This document shows positions 15,920-25,600 of a stretch of 64,000 bases of DNA, piece by piece. Both the position numbers and the translations under genes were made by a program. Location of the stretch: positions 1,240,001 through 1,304,000 of the forward strand of contig NZ_CP058316.1 of assembly GCF_013389665.1 (NCBI RefSeq), in the 5' to 3' direction. Origin of the DNA: Microbacterium oleivorans (lineage in GTDB: Bacteria; Actinomycetota; Actinomycetes; Actinomycetales; Microbacteriaceae). The notes under the pieces were generated by a model. It worked only from the letters and a program-made list of their open reading frames with translations. It had not been told where the DNA came from and ran no database searches. The stretch's first letter is position 1, and each line of letters begins with the position of its first letter.

Positions 15920-16924
15920 TCAGCCGGCGAAGGCCCGCATGCCCAGATCGGGATGATCGACGAAGACCCCGTCGACGCCGGATGCCGCCAGCTCGGTCCA
16001 CTCGGCCGCGTACTCGCCCCGCGCCGCCGGGCCGCCCGGGCCGCGGTGCCGTCGGACGAGGAAGGCGTTCTCGGGTCGCGCGGTCCAGGTGAACACGTCG
16101 AGACCGCGACCGTGGGCATCGGCGACCAGCTGCGCACCACCGGCGGCGCGGCGCTCGCCTCGCGGGGCGAGGATCATGCGCTTGTCGACGCTGATGCCGT
16201 CGAAGCGCCCGCGCAGCGACGCGAGCCCCTCCGGCGTCGCCCACTGCTCGTAGGTGCGAGCTCGCCGGCCGTCCCGGACGACGAGGTCGTACGGGGCGCC
16301 CTCGGCTTCGAGGAGGAAGACCCGCCGGCCCCCGACGCCGAGCGCCCCCAGGCGGTCGAGAACGGTCGGCTCGAACGACTCGAGCCACAGCGGATGCGCG
16401 CCGCCATCCCATCCCGCGTCACGCAGCTCGTCCGCGACGCGTCCGGCGACGTCGAATCCGGCCGCCTCGAGCACCGTCGCGTGCTTGACCTCCACGACGA
16501 CGCCGATGGCGCGACCCGCGGCGGCGGCGTGGTCGTCGACCAGGGCGAAGAGGTCGCGCAGCCGCATGATCGGCTCGGTGCCGTCGTGGGCCGCGCTGTG
16601 CGGCCGCAGCTCCGGCAGGCGCTCGCGGCACCGCAGCTCCGACAGCTCATCCCAGGTGAAGTCCTCGGCGAACCATCCCGTCACCTCGGCGCCGTCGATC
16701 GCCCTGGTCGTGCGCCGGTCGGCGAAGCGGGCGTGATCGGCGACATCGGTGGTCGATCCGATCTCGTTCTCATGCCGGACGATGGCGACGCCGTCCCGAC
16801 TGAAGACCACGTCGGGCTCCACCGCGTCGACACCGCTGTCGAGGGCCAGCAGGTAGGACGAGCGCGTGTGCTCCGGCCGGTAGCCGGGCGCACCGCGATG
16901 ACCGATCACGAGGGGGCGGGACAC
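15920..16924 (-). CDS. Glycerophosphodiester phosphodiesterase family protein
   Basis: 334 residues. The GDPD TIM-barrel signature is present: IGHRGAPGYRPEHT near the N-terminus (His of HRG, Glu of PEHT), VDAVEPDV for the metal-binding Glu/Asp, VVVEVKH mid-protein, and a C-terminal VFTWTARPENAF. It hydrolyses glycerophosphodiesters to glycerol-3-phosphate and an alcohol. There is no signal peptide from GTG 16924, so it is cytoplasmic. That start is favoured because TACGCT lies exactly 6 bases upstream (leaderless). It is the likely release enzyme for phospholipid headgroups. Confidence 0.88.
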   Translation of the reverse strand: MSRPLVIGHRGAPGYRPEHTRSSYLLALDSGVDAVEPDVVFSRDGVAIVRHENEIGSTTDVADHARFADRRTTRAIDGAEVTGWFAEDFTWDELSELRCRERLPELRPHSAAHDGTEPIMRLRDLFALVDDHAAAAGRAIGVVVEVKHATVLEAAGFDVAGRVADELRDAGWDGGAHPLWLESFEPTVLDRLGALGVGGRRVFLLEAEGAPYDLVVRDGRRARTYEQWATPEGLASLRGRFDGISVDKRMILAPRGERRAAGGAQLVADAHGRGLDVFTWTARPENAFLVRRHRGPGGPAARGEYAAEWTELAASGVDGVFVDHPDLGMRAFAG

Positions 16925-16930
16925 GTCCTC

Positions 16931-16936
16931 AGCGTA
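16931..16936 (-). promoter_or_regulatory. -10 element, leaderless GDPD gene
   Basis: TACGCT on the minus strand, 6 bases before GTG 16924. Confidence 0.5.
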
Positions 16937-17019
16937 GGGCGCCGCGCACGCGGATCCGAGGCGGATTCCGCTCAGGGCGATCGCGTTCATAGCCTGCTCA
17001 CAGCGCCGAACGCTCCGGC

Positions 17020-17035
17020 GGGGAACCGGTTCCCC
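17020..17035. promoter_or_regulatory. 16-bp perfect palindrome upstream of Bax-inhibitor gene
   Basis: GGGGAACCGGTTCCCC is fully palindromic and is followed at once by TAGGCT, a -10-like hexamer. A second dyad (CGCAGC...GCTGCG, 17049-17066) lies downstream, before the GTG. The position is right for a repressor operator on this gene. Confidence 0.5.
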
Positions 17036-17095
17036 TAGGCTGGTTCAACGCAGCACGTACGCTGCGTCGACCCCTCGACTTGGAGTGTGAGAGCA

Positions 17096-17992
17096 GTGGC
17101 CCTCAATAACCCCGCATTCGAAAGCCCGGCCTTCAAGGAGCAGCGGCCGGGTCTGACGCCGCCGCCCGCCGGCACCCAGACCGCTGCGGCGCAGCACGCC
17201 GGCGTGAACGCCGCGACCCAGGCCCACCTCGAGGGCCTCTACGCCTCCCCCGCCGCCGGTGCCCAGGAGACCGACCGCATGACGGTCGAAGACACCGTCG
17301 CCAAGACGGTGGGCCTGTTCGCGATCCTCGTCGCGACGGCCGTCGCCGGTTGGATGTGGACCCTCGGCGGCGTCCTCGACCCGGCTGCGGCGCAGTCGAT
17401 GTCGATGATGCCCGTGATCCTCGGCGGCCTTGTCGGCTTCGTCCTGGCCATGGTGGTCATCTTCACCTCGCGCAAGAAGATCCGACCCGCGCTGATCTTC
17501 GGTTACGCGGCGGCTGAAGGACTCTTCATCGGCGGCATCTCGGCGGTGTTCGAGTTCCAGTGGCCCGGCATCGTGATGCAGGCCACCCTCGGAACCCTCG
17601 CCGTCGTCGGCGTGACCCTGGCGCTGTTCGCCAGCGGCAAGATCCGCGCCTCGAAGCGCGCCACCAAGATCTTCCTCGTGGCGATGGTCGGCTACCTGGT
17701 GTTCTCGCTGATCAACGTGGGCCTGATGTTCTTCGGCGGCACCGACAGCGCCTTCGGCCTCCGCACCGACATCACCATCGCCGGCATCCCGCTCGGTGTC
17801 ATCGTCGGCGTCTTCGTCGTCATCATGGCCGCCTACTCGCTCGTGCTCGACTTCGACCAGATCCAGCAGGGCGTCCGCAACGGCGCCCCCCGCCAGTTCG
17901 GCTGGATGGGCGCATTCGGCATCATGGTCACCGTCGTGTGGCTGTACGTCGAGATCCTGCGCATCCTCGCGATCCTTCGCGGCAACAACTGA
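17096..17992 (+). CDS. Bax inhibitor-1/YccA family membrane protein
   Basis: 298 residues from GTG (VALNNPAFESPAF). A Pro/Ala-rich cytosolic N-terminus of about 65 residues is followed by seven hydrophobic segments. The conserved actinobacterial BI-1-like core includes YAAAEGLFIGGISAVFE and LDFDQIQQGVRNGAP. The family is proposed to act as a pH-sensitive Ca2+ leak channel in other bacteria; its role here is unknown. An earlier GTG at 17087 adds three codons and cannot be excluded. A strong terminator follows. Confidence 0.88.
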   Translation: MALNNPAFESPAFKEQRPGLTPPPAGTQTAAAQHAGVNAATQAHLEGLYASPAAGAQETDRMTVEDTVAKTVGLFAILVATAVAGWMWTLGGVLDPAAAQSMSMMPVILGGLVGFVLAMVVIFTSRKKIRPALIFGYAAAEGLFIGGISAVFEFQWPGIVMQATLGTLAVVGVTLALFASGKIRASKRATKIFLVAMVGYLVFSLINVGLMFFGGTDSAFGLRTDITIAGIPLGVIVGVFVVIMAAYSLVLDFDQIQQGVRNGAPRQFGWMGAFGIMVTVVWLYVEILRILAILRGNN

Positions 17993-18008
17993 CGCAGCCT
18001 GCTCCGCA

Positions 18009-18040
18009 CGAAGGCCGCCCGGTCCGCCGGGCGGCCTTCG
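18009..18040 (+). terminator. Strong intrinsic terminator
   Basis: A perfect 14-bp stem (18009-18022 with 18027-18040, arms CGAAGGCCGCCCGG and its complement) closes on the tetraloop TCCG, followed by TCGTCC. It ends the Bax-inhibitor transcript. Confidence 0.8.
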
Positions 18041-18085
18041 TCGTCCCCGCCGACTCCGGGGCGTTAGGGTGCGACGGGAGGAACC

Positions 18086-19315
18086 ATGAGACGCGGCTCT
18101 AACCTGCCGGCCGTCGGCACCTACAACCAGACGCTCGTGCTCGACCTGATTCGCCGGTCCCCCGACGGGATCAGCCGCATCGAGCTCGCGGAGCAGACAG
18201 GGCTGTCGGCGCAGACGCTGAGCAACGTGGCGCGCAGACTCGTCGCCGAGGGGTGGGTCCGAGAAGGCACGCCCGTCGCCTCCGGGCCGGGCAAGCCGCG
18301 CACCCCCCTGCGGCTGGACCCGACCGCCCGATGCGCGGTCGGCATCCATCTGGACCCCGCCGTCGACACGATCGTGGTGGTCGACCTGCTCGGAGACGTC
18401 GTCGGGAACATCGAGCGCGAGCCGCGGCAGAGCGGGAGCCCGAGCGAGATCGTGGCCGACCTCGCCGACGCCGTCGAGGCCCTCCTGGCCGAGGCGGGAC
18501 GCACCCGCGCGTCGGTGCTCGGGATCGGGGTGGCCGCTCCCGGCCCCCTCGATGCCGAGCGGGGCGTTCTGTACGAACCCCCGCTGCTGCCCGCGGCCTG
18601 GCACGGCCTCGCGCTGGGGCGCCTCCTGCACGAGGCGACGGGCCTGGCCACGACCGTCGAGAAGGACGTCGTGGCGGCGATGGTGGGCGAGCTCTGGCGC
18701 GACACCGCGCAAGAGCTGCAGGACTCGATCGTCGTCTATTACGGCGCCGGGGTGGGCGCCGGTCTCGCCGTCGACGGCACCCCGATCCGCGGACGCACCG
18801 GCAACGCGGGTGACGTCGCGCATCTCGTCGTCGAACCCGGCGGTCCGCCCTGCGGCTGCGGCCAGCACGGCTGCCTCGGGGTAGCGATCTCACCGGAGCG
18901 GCTGCTCGTCGACGGGGGCATCACCGCGCCCGGGGCGCCGGTGGCCGCTCCGTCCCTCCGCGCGCACCTCCGCGAGCTGGCCGCGCAGGCGGTCTCGGGC
19001 GACGGCCGTGCGCGTGCCGCGGTGGAGCACGCCGGCGCGAATCTCGCGCGCGCCGTCGTCCAGATCAACAACCTGCTCGATGCGGATGTGGTCGTCGTCG
19101 GAGGCCCGCTGTGGGCGCTGCTGGCGCCGACGGCCGGTCCCGCTCTCGCGCGCGCCGTGGCTGCGAGCACCGAGACGGCGACGGTGCGCGGCATCCGCGT
19201 ACTGGGGAGCCGTCTCGCCACCGATGCCGCCGCCGTCGGCGCCGCGTGTCTCGTGCTCGATGCGGCCATGACGGCGCGCCCCGCCGACCTCATGATCGCG
19301 AACGTCCCGGGCTGA
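18086..19315 (+). CDS. ROK-family transcriptional repressor
   Basis: 409 residues. An N-terminal MarR-like winged helix (residues 15-65, GISRIELAEQTGLSAQTLSNVARRLV) is joined to a ROK sugar-kinase fold. The ROK zinc motif CGCGQHGC is at 256-263. The phosphate-binding DxGGT motif of true kinases is degenerate (GIHLDPAVDT), so it is a regulator rather than a kinase. GGAGGA precedes the ATG. It lies directly upstream of a sugar ABC transporter and alpha-mannosidase and probably represses them, with a mannoside or mannose as effector (inference from context). Confidence 0.88.
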   Translation: MRRGSNLPAVGTYNQTLVLDLIRRSPDGISRIELAEQTGLSAQTLSNVARRLVAEGWVREGTPVASGPGKPRTPLRLDPTARCAVGIHLDPAVDTIVVVDLLGDVVGNIEREPRQSGSPSEIVADLADAVEALLAEAGRTRASVLGIGVAAPGPLDAERGVLYEPPLLPAAWHGLALGRLLHEATGLATTVEKDVVAAMVGELWRDTAQELQDSIVVYYGAGVGAGLAVDGTPIRGRTGNAGDVAHLVVEPGGPPCGCGQHGCLGVAISPERLLVDGGITAPGAPVAAPSLRAHLRELAAQAVSGDGRARAAVEHAGANLARAVVQINNLLDADVVVVGGPLWALLAPTAGPALARAVAASTETATVRGIRVLGSRLATDAAAVGAACLVLDAAMTARPADLMIANVPG

Positions 19316-19343
19316 CCCGGAGACGAGACCGCCCCGGCGACTC

Positions 19344-19373
19344 TTGCCGTTTTATTCCATTTGGTTTATAAAA
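19344..19373 (+). promoter_or_regulatory. Promoter and AT-rich operator for mannoside operon
   Basis: TTGCCG (19344-19349), a 17-bp spacer and TATAAA (19367-19372) form a near-consensus sigma-70-type promoter. The spacer is a striking AT-rich island, with TTTTAT facing ATAAAA and an internal CCATTTGG dyad, fitting a ROK operator that overlaps the promoter. The mRNA leader carries AAAGGAG before the binding-protein ATG. Confidence 0.7.
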
Positions 19374-19421
19374 GACCTGCGCACGCACCTGCGCACCCGT
19401 CCAAGCAAAGGAGCTTCGACC

Positions 19422-20777
19422 ATGAAGAGATCCACCGCGACCCTGGCGGTCATCGGGATCACCGCGTTCTCCCTCGTCCTCACCGGCTGCGGCGCCGGGG
19501 CGGGCGATGAAGCCGCGGGCGACACGATCCGCGTCGCCTACCAGAAGACCACGTCCTTCACGGCGATGGACACCCTCGTGAAGAAGGCCAAGGAGGAGTA
19601 CGAAGCGGCGAACGACGGCATGACGGTCGAGCTCGTCCCGATCGAGGCCGAGCAGGACCAGTACTTCACGAAGCTCGCTCTGATGAACGGGTCGAAGGAC
19701 ACCGCGCCCGATGTCATCTACGAGGACACCTTCCAGATCCGATCGGATGCCGCTGCGGGATACCTTCAGCCCATCGACGACTATCTCGCCGACTGGGACG
19801 AGTGGGAGCAGTACGACGAGGGCGCCCGTCAGGCCGGCCTCGGCGACGACGGCAAGACCTACGGCGTTTCGCTGGGCACCGACACCCGCGGCATCTACAT
19901 CAACAAGGAGATCTTCGCCGCCGCCGGCCTCCCGGACGACTGGGCGCCCACGAGCTGGGAGGACATCCTCGACGCCGCCCGCACGGTGAAGGAGAGCAAC
20001 CCCGACGTCATCCCGCTGAACCTGTACGCCTCGCAGGCGCTCGGCGAGGCCACATCGATGCAGGGCTTCGAGATGCTCCTGTACGGCACCGAGGACGAGC
20101 TGCTCGACACCGACTCGAACAAGTGGATCACCGGATCGCAGGGCTTCCTCGACGCGCTCGAGTTCTACAAGACGCTCGCCGACGAGAAGCTCGGGCCCGA
20201 CCCCGCCCAGGCCCTCGACGCCGGCTGGGGCACGAAGGTGAGCACCGAGCTCATCCCCCAGGGCGGCCTCGCCATCGCGATCGACGGATCGTGGCTGCCG
20301 AGCCAATGGATAGAGGGCGAGAACGCCTGGCCGGAGTGGCAGGACACGATGGCGTTCGCCGCGATGCCGACGCAGGACGGCGGTGGCGACGGCTTCACGT
20401 CGATGTCGGGCGGCTGGACCCTCGCCATGGGCGCGAACGCGACCAACCCCGACGCCGCGTTCGACTTCATGGCCCAGGCCCTGACGTTCGAGAACGCGCT
20501 GTCGTACCACCAGGAGGCGGGTCAGATCGCCGTGCGCACGGACGTCGCCGAGAGTCAGGAGTACCTCGACTACAACCCGTCGTTCGAGTTCTTCTCCTCG
20601 CTCGTGCCGTTCACGCACTTCCGCCCCGCGACCCCGGACTACTCGCAGATCTCGTCGAACATCCCGGTGGCGACCGAGTCGGTCTTCACCGGCCAGGCCA
20701 CCCCTGCCGACGCTCAGGCCGCGTACGACACCGCACTCGTCGGCATCGTCGGCGAGGAGAACACCCAGGCCGAGTGA
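19422..20777 (+). CDS. Sugar ABC transporter substrate-binding lipoprotein
   Basis: 451 residues. The lipoprotein signal ends at LVLTGC with Cys23 as the lipidation site. The rest is a family-1 extracellular solute-binding protein of the CUT1 class (SLGTDTRGIYINKEIFAAAGLPDDWAP in adjoining segments; aromatic-rich C-terminal lobe). It captures an oligosaccharide outside the membrane and delivers it to the two permeases that follow. With the GH38 enzyme in the same operon, alpha-mannosides are the likely ligand. The ATPase is not encoded here; a shared MsiK-type ATPase elsewhere is expected. Confidence 0.9.
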   Translation: MKRSTATLAVIGITAFSLVLTGCGAGAGDEAAGDTIRVAYQKTTSFTAMDTLVKKAKEEYEAANDGMTVELVPIEAEQDQYFTKLALMNGSKDTAPDVIYEDTFQIRSDAAAGYLQPIDDYLADWDEWEQYDEGARQAGLGDDGKTYGVSLGTDTRGIYINKEIFAAAGLPDDWAPTSWEDILDAARTVKESNPDVIPLNLYASQALGEATSMQGFEMLLYGTEDELLDTDSNKWITGSQGFLDALEFYKTLADEKLGPDPAQALDAGWGTKVSTELIPQGGLAIAIDGSWLPSQWIEGENAWPEWQDTMAFAAMPTQDGGGDGFTSMSGGWTLAMGANATNPDAAFDFMAQALTFENALSYHQEAGQIAVRTDVAESQEYLDYNPSFEFFSSLVPFTHFRPATPDYSQISSNIPVATESVFTGQATPADAQAAYDTALVGIVGEENTQAE

Positions 20778-20784
20778 GCTCACG

Positions 20785-21732
20785 ATGACCGCCACCGCCA
20801 CGCTCGTCACCGGCGGTCGGCACCGCCCGGGCCGGGGGTCCACCCCTCGGCCCGGGCGGTCCACCGCCGCCCGGGCCGCCTTCCGACTGCTGCCTCTCCT
20901 TCCCGCCACGCTCCTTCTGCTTGCGTTCATGCTGGGCCCGATCGTCTACGCCCTCTACGGGTCGCTGACCGATCGGGCGATGACCGGGCCTCGCGCCGCC
21001 GACCCGCAGTTCATCGGCCTCGACAACTACGCCGCCCTGTTCGGCTCCTCGGAATTCTGGCTGTCGCTCGGGCTCACCGTCGTCTTCGTCCTCGCATCGG
21101 CGGTCGTGGGCCAGAACGTCCTCGGAATGCTGCTCGCGGTGCTCATCCGCTCCGCCGTCAAGCCCCTGAAGTCGATCGTCGGCGGACTGGTCGTCCTGGC
21201 CTGGGTGCTGCCCGAGATCGTGGCCGCCTTCGCGCTGTACGCGTTCTTTCAGACGGACGGCACGATGAACACGTTCCTCGGGTGGTTCGGTCTCGAGGGG
21301 ACGAGCTGGCTGTACTACTTCCCGATGCTCGCGGTGATCCTCGCGAACATCTGGCGCGGCACGGCCTTCTCGATGATGGTCTACAACGCCGCGCTGTCCG
21401 AGGTACCGCCCGAGCTCACCGAAGCCGCGACGATCGACGGGGCGAACGCATGGCAGCGGTTCATCCGGGTGACGATCCCCGTCATCCGCCGCTCCATCTC
21501 CACCAATCTGCTGCTGACGACTCTGCAGACCCTCGGAGTGTTCACCCTGATCTGGGTGATGACCGGCGGCGGACCGGGCACGCAGTCCTCAACGCTCCCG
21601 GTGCTGGCGTTCCAGGAGGCGTTCAAGTTCGCGCAGGTCGGGTACGGGACGGCCATCGCCGTCGTCACACTGCTGATCGGTGCCGTCTTCTCCGCGGTGT
21701 ACATCCGCATCCTCAAGCCGGAGGTCGACTGA
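20785..21732 (+). CDS. Sugar ABC transporter permease (MalF type)
   Basis: 315 residues with six membrane helices after a Pro/Arg-rich 30-residue N-terminus. The EAA loop that docks the ATPase is present (LTEAATIDGANAWQRFIRVTIP). It starts 7 bases after the binding-protein stop and ends 1 base before the next ATG. It is the first of two permease subunits of the putative mannoside importer. Confidence 0.9.
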   Translation: MTATATLVTGGRHRPGRGSTPRPGRSTAARAAFRLLPLLPATLLLLAFMLGPIVYALYGSLTDRAMTGPRAADPQFIGLDNYAALFGSSEFWLSLGLTVVFVLASAVVGQNVLGMLLAVLIRSAVKPLKSIVGGLVVLAWVLPEIVAAFALYAFFQTDGTMNTFLGWFGLEGTSWLYYFPMLAVILANIWRGTAFSMMVYNAALSEVPPELTEAATIDGANAWQRFIRVTIPVIRRSISTNLLLTTLQTLGVFTLIWVMTGGGPGTQSSTLPVLAFQEAFKFAQVGYGTAIAVVTLLIGAVFSAVYIRILKPEVD

Positions 21733-21733
21733 C

Positions 21734-22582
21734 ATGGCCGCGATCGTCTCGGTCGCCGCGCCGCGCAAGCGCGGGCAGACCGTCCTGTCCTCCCTGATCC
21801 TCGCCGGAATCGGCGTGCTGTTCCTCGTCCCCCTGCTGTGGATCGCATTCGCCTCGTTCGACGGCGAGGCGACCGTCACGATGAAGGTCCCCGAGACGTG
21901 GACGCTCGACAACTACACCCAGGTGATGACCTGGGAGCTGACATGGCAACCGCTCCTGAACTCCATCCTCATCTCGTTCGGCACCGCGGTCATCACCGTG
22001 CTGGTCGGCATCCTGGCGGCGTACCCGCTGTCGCGGTACACGATGCGGTTCCAGAAGACGTTCATGTACGGCATCCTCTTCGGCACGGGGCTGCCGATCA
22101 CCGCGATGATGGTGCCGGTCTACGCCCTCTTCGTCTCCTTCGGTCTGCTCGACTCGGTGTGGGGCGTCGTCGTCTTCATGGCGGCGACCTCGCTGCCGAT
22201 GGCGATCTGGATGCTGAAGAACTTCATGGACTCGGTGCCCATCTCGCTCGAAGAGGCGGCATGGGTGGACGGCGCCAGCTCGATGCAGGCGCTCGCGCGG
22301 ATCGTCATCCCCCTCATGCGCTCGGGGGTCGGCGTCGTCTTCATCTTCGTGTTCACCACCGCGTGGGGGAACTTCTTCGTCCCCTTCGTGCTCCTGTTCA
22401 CCTCGTCGAAGTTCCCGGCCGCGGTGTCGATCTTCAACTTCTTCGGCCAGTACGGCTCCATCGCCTACGGGCAGCTCGCCGCCTATTCGGTGCTCTACGC
22501 GGCGCCGATGGTGGTGCTGTACGTGCTCGTCCAGCGGTTCTCCGGCGGCGCGTTCGCCCTCGCCGGGTCCGTCAAGGGCTGA
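21734..22582 (+). CDS. Sugar ABC transporter permease (MalG type)
   Basis: 282 residues with six membrane helices and an EAA loop (LEEAAWVDGASSMQALARIVIP). The start is the ATG directly after the upstream stop. It forms the translocation pore with the preceding permease. Confidence 0.9.
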   Translation: MAAIVSVAAPRKRGQTVLSSLILAGIGVLFLVPLLWIAFASFDGEATVTMKVPETWTLDNYTQVMTWELTWQPLLNSILISFGTAVITVLVGILAAYPLSRYTMRFQKTFMYGILFGTGLPITAMMVPVYALFVSFGLLDSVWGVVVFMAATSLPMAIWMLKNFMDSVPISLEEAAWVDGASSMQALARIVIPLMRSGVGVVFIFVFTTAWGNFFVPFVLLFTSSKFPAAVSIFNFFGQYGSIAYGQLAAYSVLYAAPMVVLYVLVQRFSGGAFALAGSVKG

Positions 22583-22610
22583 CCTCCGCTCGATCTCGAA
22601 AGGCTCCTCC

Positions 22611-25600
22611 ATGCACGACCGCTCCGCACTCGCTCTGCTGCGCATCGACCGATTCATCCGCGAACGACTCGCGCCGGCCGTCCATCCCGACTCCCGGCCG
22701 TTGACCGTGACCCACTGGGAGGCGCCGGGGGAACCCGTGCCCTTCGCCGATGCGGCGAGCGGCGACTACCGTCCGATCACGGCCGGTGACGCCTGGGGGC
22801 GCCCCTGGGGCACGACCTGGTTCCGCGTGACGGGCGAGGCGCCACGGGCGTGGGTGGAGGTCGCCGCCACGGAGCGGGCACGACTGGAAGTGGTGGTCGA
22901 CCTGGGCTTCACCATCGGCCAGCCCGGGTTCCAATGCGAGGCGATGGTATGGTCCGCCGACGGCCGCCCGCTCCGGGGCATCGCGCCTCTGAACAACGCG
23001 GTCGCCGAGGCGGTCGCCGGCGACGGATCCGTCGACGTGTTCATCGAAGGAGCATCGAACCCCGACGTCGGGAGCCTCTTCACCTTCGAGCCGACGCCCG
23101 TCGGAGACCGCGAGACCGCAGGCGACGCCCCCGGTTACGTGCTGCGCACCGTGGACGTCCGGCTGCGCGACCTCGAGGTCACGTCGCTGCTGGCCGACAC
23201 GGCCGCGCTGCGCGGGCTCGCCGGACAGCTCGATGCCGGCTCCCCCCGGCGAGCCGACATTCTGCTCGCCCTCGAGCGGATGATCGACATCGTCGACCCC
23301 GACGACGTCGCGGGCACGGCGGCCTCGGGGCGGTCGGCTCTGGCAGACGTGCTGGCCAAGCCGGCGGCAGCCAGCGCCCACACCCTGCACGCGGTCGGAC
23401 ACGCCCACATCGACTCCGCCTGGCTCTGGCCGGTGCGCGAGACGGTCCGGAAGGTCGCCCGCACGTTCTCGAACGTCCTGTCGCTCATGGACGAGGACCC
23501 CGAGTTCGTCTTCGCCGCATCATCGGCTCAGCAGTACGCGTGGGTCAAGGAGTACTACCCCGACCTGTTCGAGCGCATCCGCGCCCGCGTCGCGGAAGGT
23601 CGCTTCGTCCCCGTGGGCAGCATGTGGGTCGAGTCCGACACCAATCTTCCCGGCGGTGAAGCGCTGGCGCGGCAGTTCGTCGCGGGCAAAGGATTCTTCC
23701 AGCGCGAGTTCGACCTCGACACCCCCGAGGTGTGGCTGCCCGATTCGTTCGGTTACACCGGCGCCCTCCCGCAGATCGCACGCGCCGCCGGGGCGCGCTG
23801 GTTCCTCACCCAGAAGACCTCGTGGAACGAGACGAACCGGATGCCGCACCACACGTTCCGGTGGGAGGGTATCGACGGCACCCGCCTGTTCACGCACTTC
23901 CCGCCCGTCGACACCTACAACTCCGTCGTGTCGGCCGCCGAGCTCGCGCACGCCGAGCGCAACTACGCCGACAAGGGACGCGGCACCGTGTCACTGCTTC
24001 CCTACGGGTTCGGCGACGGCGGCGGCGGTCCCACGCGCGAGATGACCGCGGCCATCGCCCGCGCGTCCTCGCTCGAGGGCTCGCCGCGCGTCGAGCACTC
24101 CTCGCCGCGCCGCTTCTTCGAGACCGCCGAGGCGGAGTATCCCGATCCCGAGGTGTGGGTGGGCGAGCTCTACCTCGAATTCCACCGCGGCACGTACACG
24201 AGCCAGCTCGCGACCAAGCAGGGCAACCGCCGCAGCGAGCACCTCCTCCGCGAGGCCGAGCTGTGGGCCGCCACCGCCGCCGTCCGCGTCGGGGCGGAGT
24301 ATCCGGCCGAGCGGCTGCGGCGCGCGTGGGAGACCGTGTTGCTGCAGCAGTTCCACGACATCCTCCCCGGATCCTCGATCGCGTGGGTCTACCGCGACGC
24401 CGAGCGCAACTACGCGGCGATCGCACGCGAGCTCGAGGAGGTCATCGCGGACGCCCTGTCGGCGCTCGCCGGAGCGCCGGGCACGGACGACGGGGACGAG
24501 CGGGTTCTGCGGGTGAACGCCGCACCGCACGCGCGCGACGGCGTCCCCGCACTCGGCGCGGACGCCGGGTCGCCGGCGGCGTCCGAGACCCGGCCCGAGG
24601 AGGACGCCGACGGGTGGGTGCTCGACAACGGCGTCATCCGAGTCGTCGTCGACGCCCGTGGGCTCATCACCTCGGCTCGCGACCTGCGTACGGGACGCGA
24701 GAGCGTGCCCCCGGGCGGTGCCTCGGCGCTGCTGCAGCTCCACCGCGACACCCCGACGCAATGGGACGCGTGGGACGTCGACGTCCACTACCGCAACACC
24801 GTGACCGATCTCACCGAGGTCGACCGTGTGAGCGCGACGGAGAGCGCCATCGTCGTCGAGCGCTCGTTCGGGTCGTCCCGCGTCGTGCAGCGCATCGCGC
24901 TGGCCTCAGGCTCGCGCACCGTGACGGTGGAGCTCGACCTCGATTGGCACGAGTCGCAGAAGCTGCTCAAGCTGGCCTTCCCCGTCGACGTGCACACCGA
25001 CTCGGCGACATCCGAGGTGCAGTTCGGCCATATCGAGCGAGCCACCCACACCAACACCTCGTGGGATGCCGCACGTTTCGAGACCGTCGCGCAACGCTGG
25101 GTACGCGTGGCCGAGCCCGGCTTCGGGGTGGCCGTCGTCAACGACTCGACCTATGGGCACGACATCACGCGCGCCGAGCGCTCCGTCGGCGGGGGCACGG
25201 TCTCGATCGTCCGGCTCTCACTCATCCGCTCGGCGCTCTTCCCCGACCCCGAGCAGGATCAGGGCTCGTACCGGCTGCGGGTCGGTCTCGTCGTGGGCGC
25301 GGAGGTGGCCGACGCGGTCGCCGAGGGATACCGCATCAATCTTCCCGAACGCACGGTGACCGGATCGACCAGCACGATCGAGCCGCTGATCGGGATCGCC
25401 GATCCCGGCGTCGTGATCGAAGCGGTCAAGCTCGCGGAGGACGGCTCGGGGGACGTAGTGGTGCGTCTGTACGAAGCGCTCGGCCATCGCACCGCCACGC
25501 GGCTGCGGGCTTCGTTCCGGTCGGGAGGGGCGACGCAGACCGATCTGCTGGAGCGCGAGGTCGAGGCATCTGCGCTGTCGTCGTTCACCATCGGCGACGA

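Noticed and set aside
17045..18868. Minus-strand frame of 607 codons
   Set aside because: Overlaps the Bax-inhibitor and ROK genes and the terminator at 18009; low-complexity translation.
19290..20930. Minus-strand frame of 546 codons over the binding-protein gene
   Set aside because: Antisense shadow; the plus strand has a lipoprotein signal, a promoter and family motifs.
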